Positions 24,080 to 31,300 of a DNA stretch of 34,817 nt are shown piece after piece. The position numbers and the translations under genes are program-made. Under the pieces are notes generated by a model. It searched no databases. It was not told the origin of the DNA and saw nothing but the letters and a program-made list of their open reading frames with translations. This stretch comes from Methanoregula sp. Lineage in GTDB: Archaea; Halobacteriota; Methanomicrobia; Methanomicrobiales; Methanospirillaceae. The stretch covers positions 1 to 34,817 of the forward strand of contig JAJRCF010000028.1 in assembly GCA_028679075.1 (NCBI GenBank). The letters are read 5' to 3'. Every line of letters begins with the position of its first letter. Position 1 is the first letter of the stretch.

Positions 24080-24919
24080 ATGGTTGTTAAAGTAGGCGTT
24101 GCTAAATTAGGCAACATTGCAAGTGGTGTAATGGCAGAGCTCCTCCTCGATGAGAGAGCAGACCGTGAAGACATGCAGACATTCATGGCGACCAGCGGCA
24201 CGAAACTCGAGCCGGCAGATGTCGACCGTGTCGTCTCCAACCTGAAGGCATACCAGCCTGACTTCTGTATTGTCGTCTCCCCCAACGGAGTCCTCCCCGG
24301 CCCGACCGGTGCCCGCGAGCAGCTCGCTGCAGCAGGTATCCCCGTTGTCATCATCACCGATGACGTGACCACCAAGAAGGAGTGGGAAGGCGTCAAGGCC
24401 AGCAAGTTCGGGTACATCATCATGAAGGCAGACTCCATGATCGGTGCACGCCGCGAGTTCCTCGACCCCGTCGAGATGTCCGACTACAACGGAAACCTCG
24501 TCAAAGTCCTGGCACTCACCGGTGCATTCCGCAAGATGCAGGTTGCCCTTGACAAGGTCATCGACCAGGTTAAGGCAGGCAAGAAGGGCGATGCAATCGA
24601 GCTCCCGAAGATCATCATGACCACCGACAAGGCGGTCGACGGAGAGTTCACCAACCCCTTCGCACTGGCAAAGGCACGTGCTGCCCACGAGATCGCCATG
24701 GCTGTTGCAGGCCAGAACGTCAAGGGCTGCTTCATGACCAAGGAATGGGAGAAATACATCCCGATCGTTGCAAGCGCTCACGAGATGATGAGAGCAGCAG
24801 CAGTTCTTTGTGACGAAGCACGTGAGCTTGAGAAGGCAGGGGACAGCATCCTGCGCCAGGCCCACAAGAAAGACGGCACGCTCGTCGCCAAGAAGAAACT
24901 CGTTGCAAAATTCGAGTAA
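24080..24919 (+). CDS. mtd: F420-dependent methylene-H4MPT dehydrogenase
   Basis: Mtd oxidises or reduces the C1 unit between methenyl- and methylene-H4MPT with coenzyme F420, the fourth step of CO2 reduction to methane. The 279-residue protein is full length and matches the family from [31 protein letters not shown] through [15 protein letters not shown] to the C-terminal [26 protein letters not shown] is 5 nt before the ATG. Codons are strongly biased toward C-ending forms, as in mtrH, showing high expression. The stop is followed by long T-runs. Confidence 0.97.
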   Translation: MVVKVGVAKLGNIASGVMAELLLDERADREDMQTFMATSGTKLEPADVDRVVSNLKAYQPDFCIVVSPNGVLPGPTGAREQLAAAGIPVVIITDDVTTKKEWEGVKASKFGYIIMKADSMIGARREFLDPVEMSDYNGNLVKVLALTGAFRKMQVALDKVIDQVKAGKKGDAIELPKIIMTTDKAVDGEFTNPFALAKARAAHEIAMAVAGQNVKGCFMTKEWEKYIPIVASAHEMMRAAAVLCDEARELEKAGDSILRQAHKKDGTLVAKKKLVAKFE

Positions 24920-24937
24920 ATTTTTTTTATTTTTTTC
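24918..24937. terminator. T-rich terminator after mtd
   Basis: Eight T, A and seven T follow the mtd stop directly, a strong archaeal termination signal on the plus strand. The run overlaps the last codons of the convergent GalT-like gene. Confidence 0.65.
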
Positions 24938-25856
24938 CGGTTCTGTAGAGTTCGCCCATCTCTTCCGGGATGGTCATTACGATTGGTTCCCCATGCATCC
25001 GCTCCATGAATGCAGAATCGCTCATGGATGACGGGTTGGGATTGATCCGGGATATGAGTGAGCAGAACGCATGGAACCCGTTATCTTCACCGGCCTTATC
25101 GAAAAATATGGACATGTTGAATGCATACGTCCCCATGCTCCGGTAGAACGCAAGCACTTCGAGGATTCCCTGTGCAAGAAGATCGACATATGAATCCATC
25201 CCGCTGATTGAGGACACCGGCAGGAATCCCCGGACTTCGCGCTCTCCGCATGGCACTGCATGGGCCGACCAGAGGATCTCATCGCCAAAAAGGTATCGCC
25301 CCGAGGTTTTCTCCTCCTTCCGTAATGCTTCCCAGTAGTTCCTTTCATAGTCCTGCTGGTATTGCCGGCCTGCCAGCAGATAGAGCTCCATAACACGCGA
25401 TGGCCTGATATCAGAGAGCCCCTGCATGTGCGGGTGGACCATACTCGCCCCCGCAGAGGGAAGGAAGTTCATATTGATGCTGGGATACCCGTCATACCGG
25501 CGGAGTGCCTCTACCTGTCCTGATAATGCATCGGCAATCTGTTGTCCGGTGAATGTCTCCACCCGGTGCTCACCTGTTATGACCGTCACCACGTGACCCT
25601 GCCCGAAGGGAAACATGTTGGGAAACGTGATGCTCTCGCCGTGCATGATCCGCCGGCCATCAGGAAACACCGGCGTAACAGAAAAGATCCGGTCCCGGCA
25701 GAACGGGCAGTCTCCCGTATCCGGGGGAAATGCAAGGGACTGGAGAACATGCCGCTTCGACCGGTCCGGGCTGATCCTGCACCGGAAACCGGTGAACCGT
25801 TCTTCCCGGTATTGTACAACTCCTTTCGGTGTTGCAACTTCTGTAATGGTGAACAT
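24927..25856 (-). CDS. GalT-like nucleotidyltransferase of the HIT superfamily
   Basis: The 309-residue protein has the histidine triad type active site H141-P-H143-M-Q145 within ASMVHPHMQGLSD, as in galactose-1-phosphate uridylyltransferase, where the second histidine forms the nucleotide-enzyme intermediate. A metal-type C50-P-F-C53 and a later NMFPFGQGHVV segment also fit the GalT fold. It should transfer a nucleotidyl group between sugar-phosphate-like substrates; the true substrate is unknown, and the protein is divergent from sugar-pathway GalT. ATG 25856 is preferred over GTG 25865, since GTGA lies just upstream of the former. No sugar genes are nearby; it follows mer on the same strand, separated by a T-rich terminator. 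Confidence 0.75.
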   Translation of the reverse strand: MFTITEVATPKGVVQYREERFTGFRCRISPDRSKRHVLQSLAFPPDTGDCPFCRDRIFSVTPVFPDGRRIMHGESITFPNMFPFGQGHVVTVITGEHRVETFTGQQIADALSGQVEALRRYDGYPSINMNFLPSAGASMVHPHMQGLSDIRPSRVMELYLLAGRQYQQDYERNYWEALRKEEKTSGRYLFGDEILWSAHAVPCGEREVRGFLPVSSISGMDSYVDLLAQGILEVLAFYRSMGTYAFNMSIFFDKAGEDNGFHAFCSLISRINPNPSSMSDSAFMERMHGEPIVMTIPEEMGELYRTGKK

Positions 25857-25935
25857 TCCCTTCACGTTACTATTTCCGGCAGGATCAGATAGTCATTTGC
25901 ACATCGAGGGTAGATTTGAGACAGGTCTGTCCGGA

Positions 25936-25957
25936 TAAAAAATAAAAAAAAATTTTT
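25936..25957 (-). terminator. T-rich terminator after mer
   Basis: On the minus strand AAAAATTTTTTTTTATTTTTTATCC follows in part here, about 60 nt after the mer stop, with nine T, A and six T. This probably ends the abundant mer transcript before the GalT-like gene. Confidence 0.55.
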
Positions 25958-26015
25958 CTGCCAAGGCACCATCGCCGTTTTCGGTTATATGGGGGCAGGA
26001 TATTGTGCTCTGTCC

Positions 26016-27002
26016 TTATACAACGTACTTGCCGAGCAGGCGGATGGAGTTGGTCATGTCGGGACCGAGTGGTGAACCGAAGATGATCTGCGTGACGCCT
26101 GCCTTGGTGAGGTCTGCGCATTTCTGCTTGACCATTTCAGGAGTGCCTGCAATGGTGAATGCGTCGATCTCCTTGTCACCGACGAGTTCCCCAACGCTCT
26201 TGAAGTCGAACTTGCCGAGTGCTGCCTTGATCTTGGCAACATTGTTCAGGTCGAGGCCGTGGCGGGTGAGGAGGTCGGGCGGTGAGCCGGCTGCAATGAA
26301 TGCTGCAACGATCTTTGCTGCATTGCGGGCCTTCTTCTCGCTCTGGTCGATGGACATTGCGGTGTATGCACCGACATCAAAGTTCTTCTTGCCTACCTTG
26401 TCGCAGGCTGCCTTGATGATCGGGATTGCAATGGCGAAGTCCTTGGGGTTGGATGCGTTGATGAGTGCACCGTCACCGATTCTTCCGGCGAGCTCAAGAA
26501 CCTTGGGGCCCTGTGCACCAACGTAGACCGGGATTCCCTTCTTTCCGGGGAGGGTGACACCAGTCAGCTTTGCACCGTCGTAGTCAAAGAACTTCATGCC
26601 GGACTTCTTGACTTCCTCACCGGCAGTGAGCTTGCGGATCTGGACGATTGCTTCCTCGAGCCGTCCGACCGGCTTCTCAGGGTTGATAGCCAGCTTCGGG
26701 AGGGTCGAGAGGTCGCCCGGTCCGATACCGAGGACTGCACGTCCGTCAGAGATCTCGTTGAGCGTGCAGGCAAAGGATGCCATTGCAGCGGGAGTGTCCG
26801 TGAAGGAGTTCATGATACCCGGTCCCATCTTTAAGGTCGTGGTTGCCTGCGCAATCGCGGCGAGGGTGGGGTAGCAGTGGCGGTTGTTGTAGTGGTTGGT
26901 GATCCATGCAAAATCAATGTCTTTGGATTCAGCAAGTTTACAGAAGTTAACAACTTGCTTTACGTTGACATTTCCTGGTACGAATTCAATTCCATATGTC
27001 AA
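26016..27002 (-). CDS. mer: F420-dependent methylene-H4MPT reductase
   Basis: Mer reduces methylene-H4MPT to methyl-H4MPT with reduced F420, feeding the Mtr complex. The 328-residue protein is a bacterial-luciferase-like TIM barrel: MTYGIEFVPGNVNVKQVV, WITNHYNNRHCYPTLAAIA, LGIGPGD, PVYVGAQGPKVLELAGRIGDGALIN. The start is a TTG at 27002, forced by the conserved N-terminus and by the strong site GAGGTGA (27010-27016) 7 nt upstream; the nearby ATG is out of frame. A TATA-like TTTATTTAAA lies at 27039-27048. C-ending codon bias matches mtd and mtrH. Confidence 0.96.
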   Translation of the reverse strand: MTYGIEFVPGNVNVKQVVNFCKLAESKDIDFAWITNHYNNRHCYPTLAAIAQATTTLKMGPGIMNSFTDTPAAMASFACTLNEISDGRAVLGIGPGDLSTLPKLAINPEKPVGRLEEAIVQIRKLTAGEEVKKSGMKFFDYDGAKLTGVTLPGKKGIPVYVGAQGPKVLELAGRIGDGALINASNPKDFAIAIPIIKAACDKVGKKNFDVGAYTAMSIDQSEKKARNAAKIVAAFIAAGSPPDLLTRHGLDLNNVAKIKAALGKFDFKSVGELVGDKEIDAFTIAGTPEMVKQKCADLTKAGVTQIIFGSPLGPDMTNSIRLLGKYVV

Positions 27003-27382
27003 GGCTTGTTCACCTCATTGAGTATTACCGTACACGCGTTTAAATAAATTATCATTTTACGTTGGAAAGAAACGACGGTCGGTCCGTAAATCGGCCAGAA
27101 TGGCGTTTATTTTTAAAATCAGCCCGGTTTTTTTCGGGAAACGGGGATGATCGCAGCAGGCTATCCATGTTCTGGCACCATTTACGGTTCCACTCATAAA
27201 TAACACGTTTTCTAAAAAAAGGGCATATCCTGATCGTGTACCATTGCCATAACCGGTATTGCCAACAAAGCCTTATTTCCCCATGATCAATGATCCTATA
27301 GGATATTGAACACCGACCGGACAATATTTCTCTACACTATACACCATGACTGCAGGGGCAATCGGTTTCACAGGATAACGCT
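27003..27382. promoter_or_regulatory. Divergent intergenic region mer and tubulin-like gene
   Basis: No gene supported in these 380 nt. Near mer the minus strand has GAGGTGA (27010-27016) and a TATA element TTTATTTAAA (27039-27048). A second AT-rich block, GTTTATTTTTAAAATC at 27105-27120, and a short hairpin-like CCCG-T-rich-CGGG at 27124-27139 lie in the middle. On the plus side AGGAT stands 7 nt before the ATG at 27383, and CAATATTTC near 27322-27330 is the best TATA candidate. Confidence 0.5.
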
Positions 27383-29653
27383 ATGCGGATAATTGCAATC
27401 GGACTGGGGGGAGCGGGATGCAGGATTGTCGACAGCCTCTACACCATAGACCGCCGGGGCAGCAGGATCTCATGCGTTGAGGGACTGGTAGTTGACGTTG
27501 ACGAGACCACCCTGCAGCAGCTGGGAGGACTGCCGGATTCCCTAAAAATGTACTACCCTCCTTTTGATCCGATGAGTCCAGAACAATCCGGTGAAGCAGG
27601 AGCGACTGCAACGATCGATATCGCCGAGATTATCTCCCGCATCCACAATTTTGAATCCGGGGAGAACGACGCAATTTTTGTCTGCTGCGGCCTTGGCGGG
27701 AGTATGGCCGACATCGTGCCTCACGTTATTACAGGACTCCGCGCCTCGATCGTTGAACCCATCTTCGGGCTCGTCACGCTGCCCTGCCTTGCTGAAGGAA
27801 GGAAACGTTCCGGCAAGGCGGCCGATGACATCGATATCCTCTCACCGCTGCTCGATGGCATGATCCTCTTCGACAACGAAACCTGGTATAAGAAGATCAA
27901 AGCCATTCCTGCACCACCGGCAAAAAAAGAGAAAGGGCTTGCACAGATGTTCGGGCTCGGCAAGGAGGAACCGGAAATATCGCCGGAACTGGCGACCTAC
28001 CATCGCCTCAATGAGGCAATCGTCAGGAGAATAAGCCTTATCCTGAAAGCAGGAGAGTTCCGGGCTGACGGAGGCATCGATCTTGCCGAAGTCGTGCTGG
28101 ACTCCGGGGAAGTGCTGAACACCATGAAAGACGGGGGGTTCATCACTATCGGTTATGCGGTGGAGAAGCTCTCCAGCAATCCGTGGGCATTCCTCTCCCA
28201 GCTGAAACCAGCAGGACTGACCAATGAGGAGGGTAAAAAGAGGGCATCGCGTATTGTCGAGATTGCAAAACAGGCGATCTACCATGAGATCTCGACACCC
28301 TGTGACATGACCAGCGCCCACAAGGCCCTCGTCCTTGTTGCCGGGCCTTCACATGAACTCTCGATGCAGGGGTTCATGACCGTGAGAAAATGGATCGACC
28401 GGAGTATCAGGGGACTTGAGACACGATCCGGCGATTACCCGATCATGAGCACAAAAAATGTCGCCATCATCATCATGTTGTCGGGGCTTGAGAACATACC
28501 CCGGGTCAACGAACTCAGGGAGATCCGCGAACAGGCCCGTATCGGTCCGGTAAGCAGGGCAGTATCTGAGGACACGGGCATTACCACCTCCCACCAGTAT
28601 CAGGATCCGGGATCACTCCGTGACGAGATGATTATCCTCCCCAAAAACATGGAGAAGGTGACCGCGGACCACCGGCACCCGGAAGACGATGCTCCCCGTG
28701 CAAGGTCACCAGTCCGCGAAGAGATGATCGAAACCGATCGCCCCTTACACAGACAGGTATCTCCCCCACAGCAGCCGATCACGGCTCCGGGAATGGCTTC
28801 CCGACCCCTTACAACAGATGGGATCCCCGTAAGAAGAGCACACGTGACAGAAGAAAAATACCCGTCGGCACCGGCACCCTCTGCGACACAATCCCCTCCG
28901 CAGGCTGTCACCAATGACCACACTATGCCGGAAAAAAGGTATCCGGCACAACAACCGATATCCCGTGAGCCCCCCAGGGGCACCAGTTCCGTGCCAAAAC
29001 ATGTACCGACGGAATATTCAAAGGAGACTGCCCGACAACGGATAGAACAGGAATTGCAGCGACAGCGGATGATGGCACTCTCCGGAAAACAGGAGAGGCC
29101 GGGAGATGCACCGGTTATCCCCCAACGTGGACCATCGGAAGTTGTCAGGCCAAAGCGGCAGGTCATTCAATCAAGCCCTCCGGCGCAACCTGTACCACCT
29201 GCTCCGGCGCCGGTACAGGAGCTACCTCGGGAGGCCGAGAAGAAGACCGTGATTATCCGGAAGCGGAGTCCTGCTCCGGAGATACCAGACGTACATCACC
29301 CGGAAGCCCGAAAAGGACAATCCCCGGCCACGGAAGAGACCGGGAGGGAAAACCTGGTCTCCCGGGATACGTCTGATATACCGGCACCGGAAGAAAATCC
29401 TGTGATGATAAAAGATTCATCGTTCCGGGCAAAAGACGATATATTCCTGGGGAAAGGCATCCGTGATACTGCTGCCGTGCCAAAGGCACGGGATGCTTCT
29501 CTCATGCATACGAACCTGAAACCAAAAAAGCCCGCAGGGCAGGCAGACCGCGATGATGGACAGGTGGAGATCCCTGATCAGGAGAACGAATCATCCAATG
29601 ACCGTCAACGAGGTAAAAAACTGAAGAAAAAGGATGATATCTCCTGGATCTGA
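27383..29653 (+). CDS. Divergent FtsZ/CetZ-like tubulin-superfamily protein with long disordered tail
   Basis: Residues 1 to about 400 follow the FtsZ/CetZ plan. The nucleotide-binding start is MRIIAIGLGGAGCRIVDSLY; a G-box-position loop is at CCGLGGSMADIVPHV (102-114); an F/EG-x-KR segment LAEGRKRSGKA and the ribose/guanine strand ILFDNETW (N165) follow. The T7 loop GGIDLAEVVLDSGEVLNTMKDGG has D233 and E236 where FtsZ has two aspartates. The phosphate loop lacks the usual GGGTGTG, reading GGSMAD, so GTP binding may be weak or altered. An insertion sits at about 170-205. Residues from about 420 to 756 are Pro/Gln/Glu/Arg rich and probably disordered, then a basic end (KKLKKKDDISWI). Cytoplasmic filament or membrane-remodelling role by homology; specific function unknown. 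Confidence 0.78.
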   Translation: MRIIAIGLGGAGCRIVDSLYTIDRRGSRISCVEGLVVDVDETTLQQLGGLPDSLKMYYPPFDPMSPEQSGEAGATATIDIAEIISRIHNFESGENDAIFVCCGLGGSMADIVPHVITGLRASIVEPIFGLVTLPCLAEGRKRSGKAADDIDILSPLLDGMILFDNETWYKKIKAIPAPPAKKEKGLAQMFGLGKEEPEISPELATYHRLNEAIVRRISLILKAGEFRADGGIDLAEVVLDSGEVLNTMKDGGFITIGYAVEKLSSNPWAFLSQLKPAGLTNEEGKKRASRIVEIAKQAIYHEISTPCDMTSAHKALVLVAGPSHELSMQGFMTVRKWIDRSIRGLETRSGDYPIMSTKNVAIIIMLSGLENIPRVNELREIREQARIGPVSRAVSEDTGITTSHQYQDPGSLRDEMIILPKNMEKVTADHRHPEDDAPRARSPVREEMIETDRPLHRQVSPPQQPITAPGMASRPLTTDGIPVRRAHVTEEKYPSAPAPSATQSPPQAVTNDHTMPEKRYPAQQPISREPPRGTSSVPKHVPTEYSKETARQRIEQELQRQRMMALSGKQERPGDAPVIPQRGPSEVVRPKRQVIQSSPPAQPVPPAPAPVQELPREAEKKTVIIRKRSPAPEIPDVHHPEARKGQSPATEETGRENLVSRDTSDIPAPEENPVMIKDSSFRAKDDIFLGKGIRDTAAVPKARDASLMHTNLKPKKPAGQADRDDGQVEIPDQENESSNDRQRGKKLKKKDDISWI

Positions 29654-30604
29654 TCAGTTCGTATCGATTATTTTCGAAAATGCAATATTTCCGGCACCGA
29701 TCTCCGTCTTTATTTTTATGCCATGTTCCACGGCATTCCCGATATAGTTCATGCCGCTGAATGCGACGATCGAGAGGCGGTAGGGGTTATGGGGCAGGTT
29801 GAGTACCTGGTTTCCCAGGGCCACCGGGAACACAAAACCGCAGGCATTCATATCATTGATGGTCTCCTGGATCTGAGGACGGGCTGCACAGGGTACTTCC
29901 CGGACATTTGCCAGGGCGATACCGGTCTTTGATCGTGCAAAACCTGATATGGAGGTGAGGCCGGAGGAGATGAACAACTCGAGAGGATCGATCGTAGTGC
30001 CACGGTACGCAATAAGGTCCCTGAACTGGCGGGGTGTCCCGTTCTCGATCTCAAGCCTCCCCCCGAATGCCATCTTAACAGGGATTCCTTTTCGCTGGAA
30101 AACACCATCCATGGAAATACTGCAGATCGTGATGAAACCGACATGGCCATGGGGAATACGGGGGTCCTGGTCGATCATCCGGTAGGAGTTGAAGAACCCG
30201 CATTCCGCTTTGATCACTTCATCAAACGCGGATTTGATCTTCTCGGCAGATTCCAGCGGAACGATGGAGAGGTTATAGGCAACATCACCAGTACTGGTGA
30301 CGGGATCGAACGTGTTGCGGTACGCAAGGCGTTCCAGCTTCGATATGATGAATCCAATCCTGTCATCAACGAGCGCGTTGTCGGTCTCTTCGAGTCCGAT
30401 AGGGGTTAGTATCCTCCCCTGGTTCCCGACTTTTTCCGTAAAACCCATGGTGTCGAGATAACTGAGGTAATACTGGACTGCCCGGTCACTCAGGACAAAA
30501 CCGCGTTCCGACATGAGTTCGGACAACCTCTTTGCACCCACAGGACCCTCGTGTTCCTTGAGGATCCTCAATATCTCGATATATTTTCGCTCTGTCCGTA
30601 TCAT
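29654..30604 (-). CDS. NrpR-type transcriptional regulator (winged helix plus one NrpR domain)
   Basis: Residues 3-65 form a winged helix (ERKYIEILRILKEHEGPVGAKRLSELMSERGFVLSDRAVQYYLSYL) of the kind at the N-terminus of NrpR. The rest is one NrpR regulatory (DUF128) domain with IPHGHVGFITICSISMDGVFQRKGIPVKMAFGG and GTTIDPLELFISSGLTS. NrpR represses nitrogen-assimilation genes in methanogens and senses 2-oxoglutarate. A single-domain form with the helix resembles NrpRI. No nif or gln genes are near, so the target is not known. The ATG at 30604 follows the dcd stop by 2 nt; a GTG at 30610 overlapping that stop is the alternative start. Its stop codon abuts that of the convergent tubulin-like gene. 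Confidence 0.85.
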   Translation of the reverse strand: MIRTERKYIEILRILKEHEGPVGAKRLSELMSERGFVLSDRAVQYYLSYLDTMGFTEKVGNQGRILTPIGLEETDNALVDDRIGFIISKLERLAYRNTFDPVTSTGDVAYNLSIVPLESAEKIKSAFDEVIKAECGFFNSYRMIDQDPRIPHGHVGFITICSISMDGVFQRKGIPVKMAFGGRLEIENGTPRQFRDLIAYRGTTIDPLELFISSGLTSISGFARSKTGIALANVREVPCAARPQIQETINDMNACGFVFPVALGNQVLNLPHNPYRLSIVAFSGMNYIGNAVEHGIKIKTEIGAGNIAFSKIIDTN

Positions 30605-30606
30605 GG

Positions 30607-31041
30607 TCACTTTGCCCCTACGGCCCCGATACTATCCTGGTACCGGCCCGAATATCCCTCGTCTCCCCCGCGTACTTCATGCAGGATCAACTGGACAATA
30701 CGGTCATTTTTCCGGACAACAAGATCATTTCCCATATTCGTCAGGCACAGGGTGAGTTGCCCGCGGAACCCCGGATCGACAAAACCCGCCCCGAGCAGGA
30801 CTCCTTTCCGGCCAAATGACGACCGGCACCTGAGGGTCCCGGCGAGATCCTTTGGGAGTTCTACCCATTCAAGGGTTGGTACAAGGGTGCATTTACCCTG
30901 TACCAATGACATATCCGAGGCTGCACGGAGATCATAGGATGCCGGTTGCTGGCATTCGCTCATATACGGCGTTATGACAAGCTTTCCTGAACCCGGGTCA
31001 CATTCAAGGCGACGGGCAATCTCGGATGCTGACAGAATCAT
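30607..31041 (-). CDS. dcd: dCTP deaminase / dUTPase-family protein
   Basis: A 144-residue member of the dUTPase fold. The Dcd-type segments are SASEIARRLE at the start, SYDLRAASDM, and GTLRCRSSFGRKGVLLGAGFVDPGFRGQLTLCLTNMG, which includes the substrate-binding RSS and the DPGF-RG-L motif. It would make dUMP or dUTP precursors for thymidylate. Most Dcd enzymes have 170-200 residues, so this is a short form with a reduced C-terminus; dUTPase rather than deaminase activity is possible. The start ATG 31041 lacks a ribosome binding site, and an AT-rich TATA-like stretch about 26-32 nt upstream suggests a leaderless transcript. It is the first gene of a dcd-nrpR pair. Confidence 0.8.
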   Translation of the reverse strand: MILSASEIARRLECDPGSGKLVITPYMSECQQPASYDLRAASDMSLVQGKCTLVPTLEWVELPKDLAGTLRCRSSFGRKGVLLGAGFVDPGFRGQLTLCLTNMGNDLVVRKNDRIVQLILHEVRGGDEGYSGRYQDSIGAVGAK

Positions 31042-31059
31042 TGAGTAATCTTTCGGCAG

Positions 31060-31075
31060 AAAATACTTAATATCT
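31060..31075. promoter_or_regulatory. Shared AT-rich promoter between dcd and tRNA-Arg
   Basis: AAATACTTAATATCTT lies about 25 nt from the dcd ATG on one side and about 25 nt from the tRNA 5' end on the other. It can act as a TATA element in either direction, so one short region probably serves both genes. Confidence 0.4.
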
Positions 31076-31097
31076 TTTGAGGTAAAGAAGAAGAGAA

Positions 31098-31169
31098 GGA
31101 TCCATGGGGTAGAGGATATCCTCTTGGGCTTCGAACCCAAGGACGCGGGTTCGATTCCCGCTGGGTCCG
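31098..31169 (+). tRNA. tRNA-Arg (anticodon UCG)
   Basis: All arms are present in 72 nt. Acceptor GGATCCA pairs with TGGGTCC (one G-U), with discriminator G. The D arm is GGG/CCT with a 10-nt loop. The anticodon stem is TTGGG/CCCAA with loop CTTCGAA, so the anticodon is TCG at 31131-31133, reading CGA codons. A 4-nt variable loop follows; the T arm is GCGGG-TTCGATT-CCCGC. No intron and no encoded CCA. T-runs follow at 31170-31173 and 31179-31183, serving as terminator. Confidence 0.95.
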
Positions 31170-31300
31170 TTTTCCCTGTTTTTGAATTATTGGTTGCCGG
31201 ATATATAAGGCGTTTTTACCAACACAGGATCTGCCGGAAAAAGGAGAAATGTGCGGATTACAGGATACTGGATTGTGTTATTAAAAGACACGTAAAAAAT

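Noticed and set aside
27052..27324. 90-codon minus-strand frame upstream of mer
   Set aside because: Arg/Ser/Trp-rich without recognisable domain or ribosome binding site; region better explained as divergent promoters.
31042..31140. N-terminal extension of dcd by 33 codons
   Set aside because: It would run through the tRNA-Arg gene on the other strand and has no family similarity; the Dcd family begins at MILSASEIARR.
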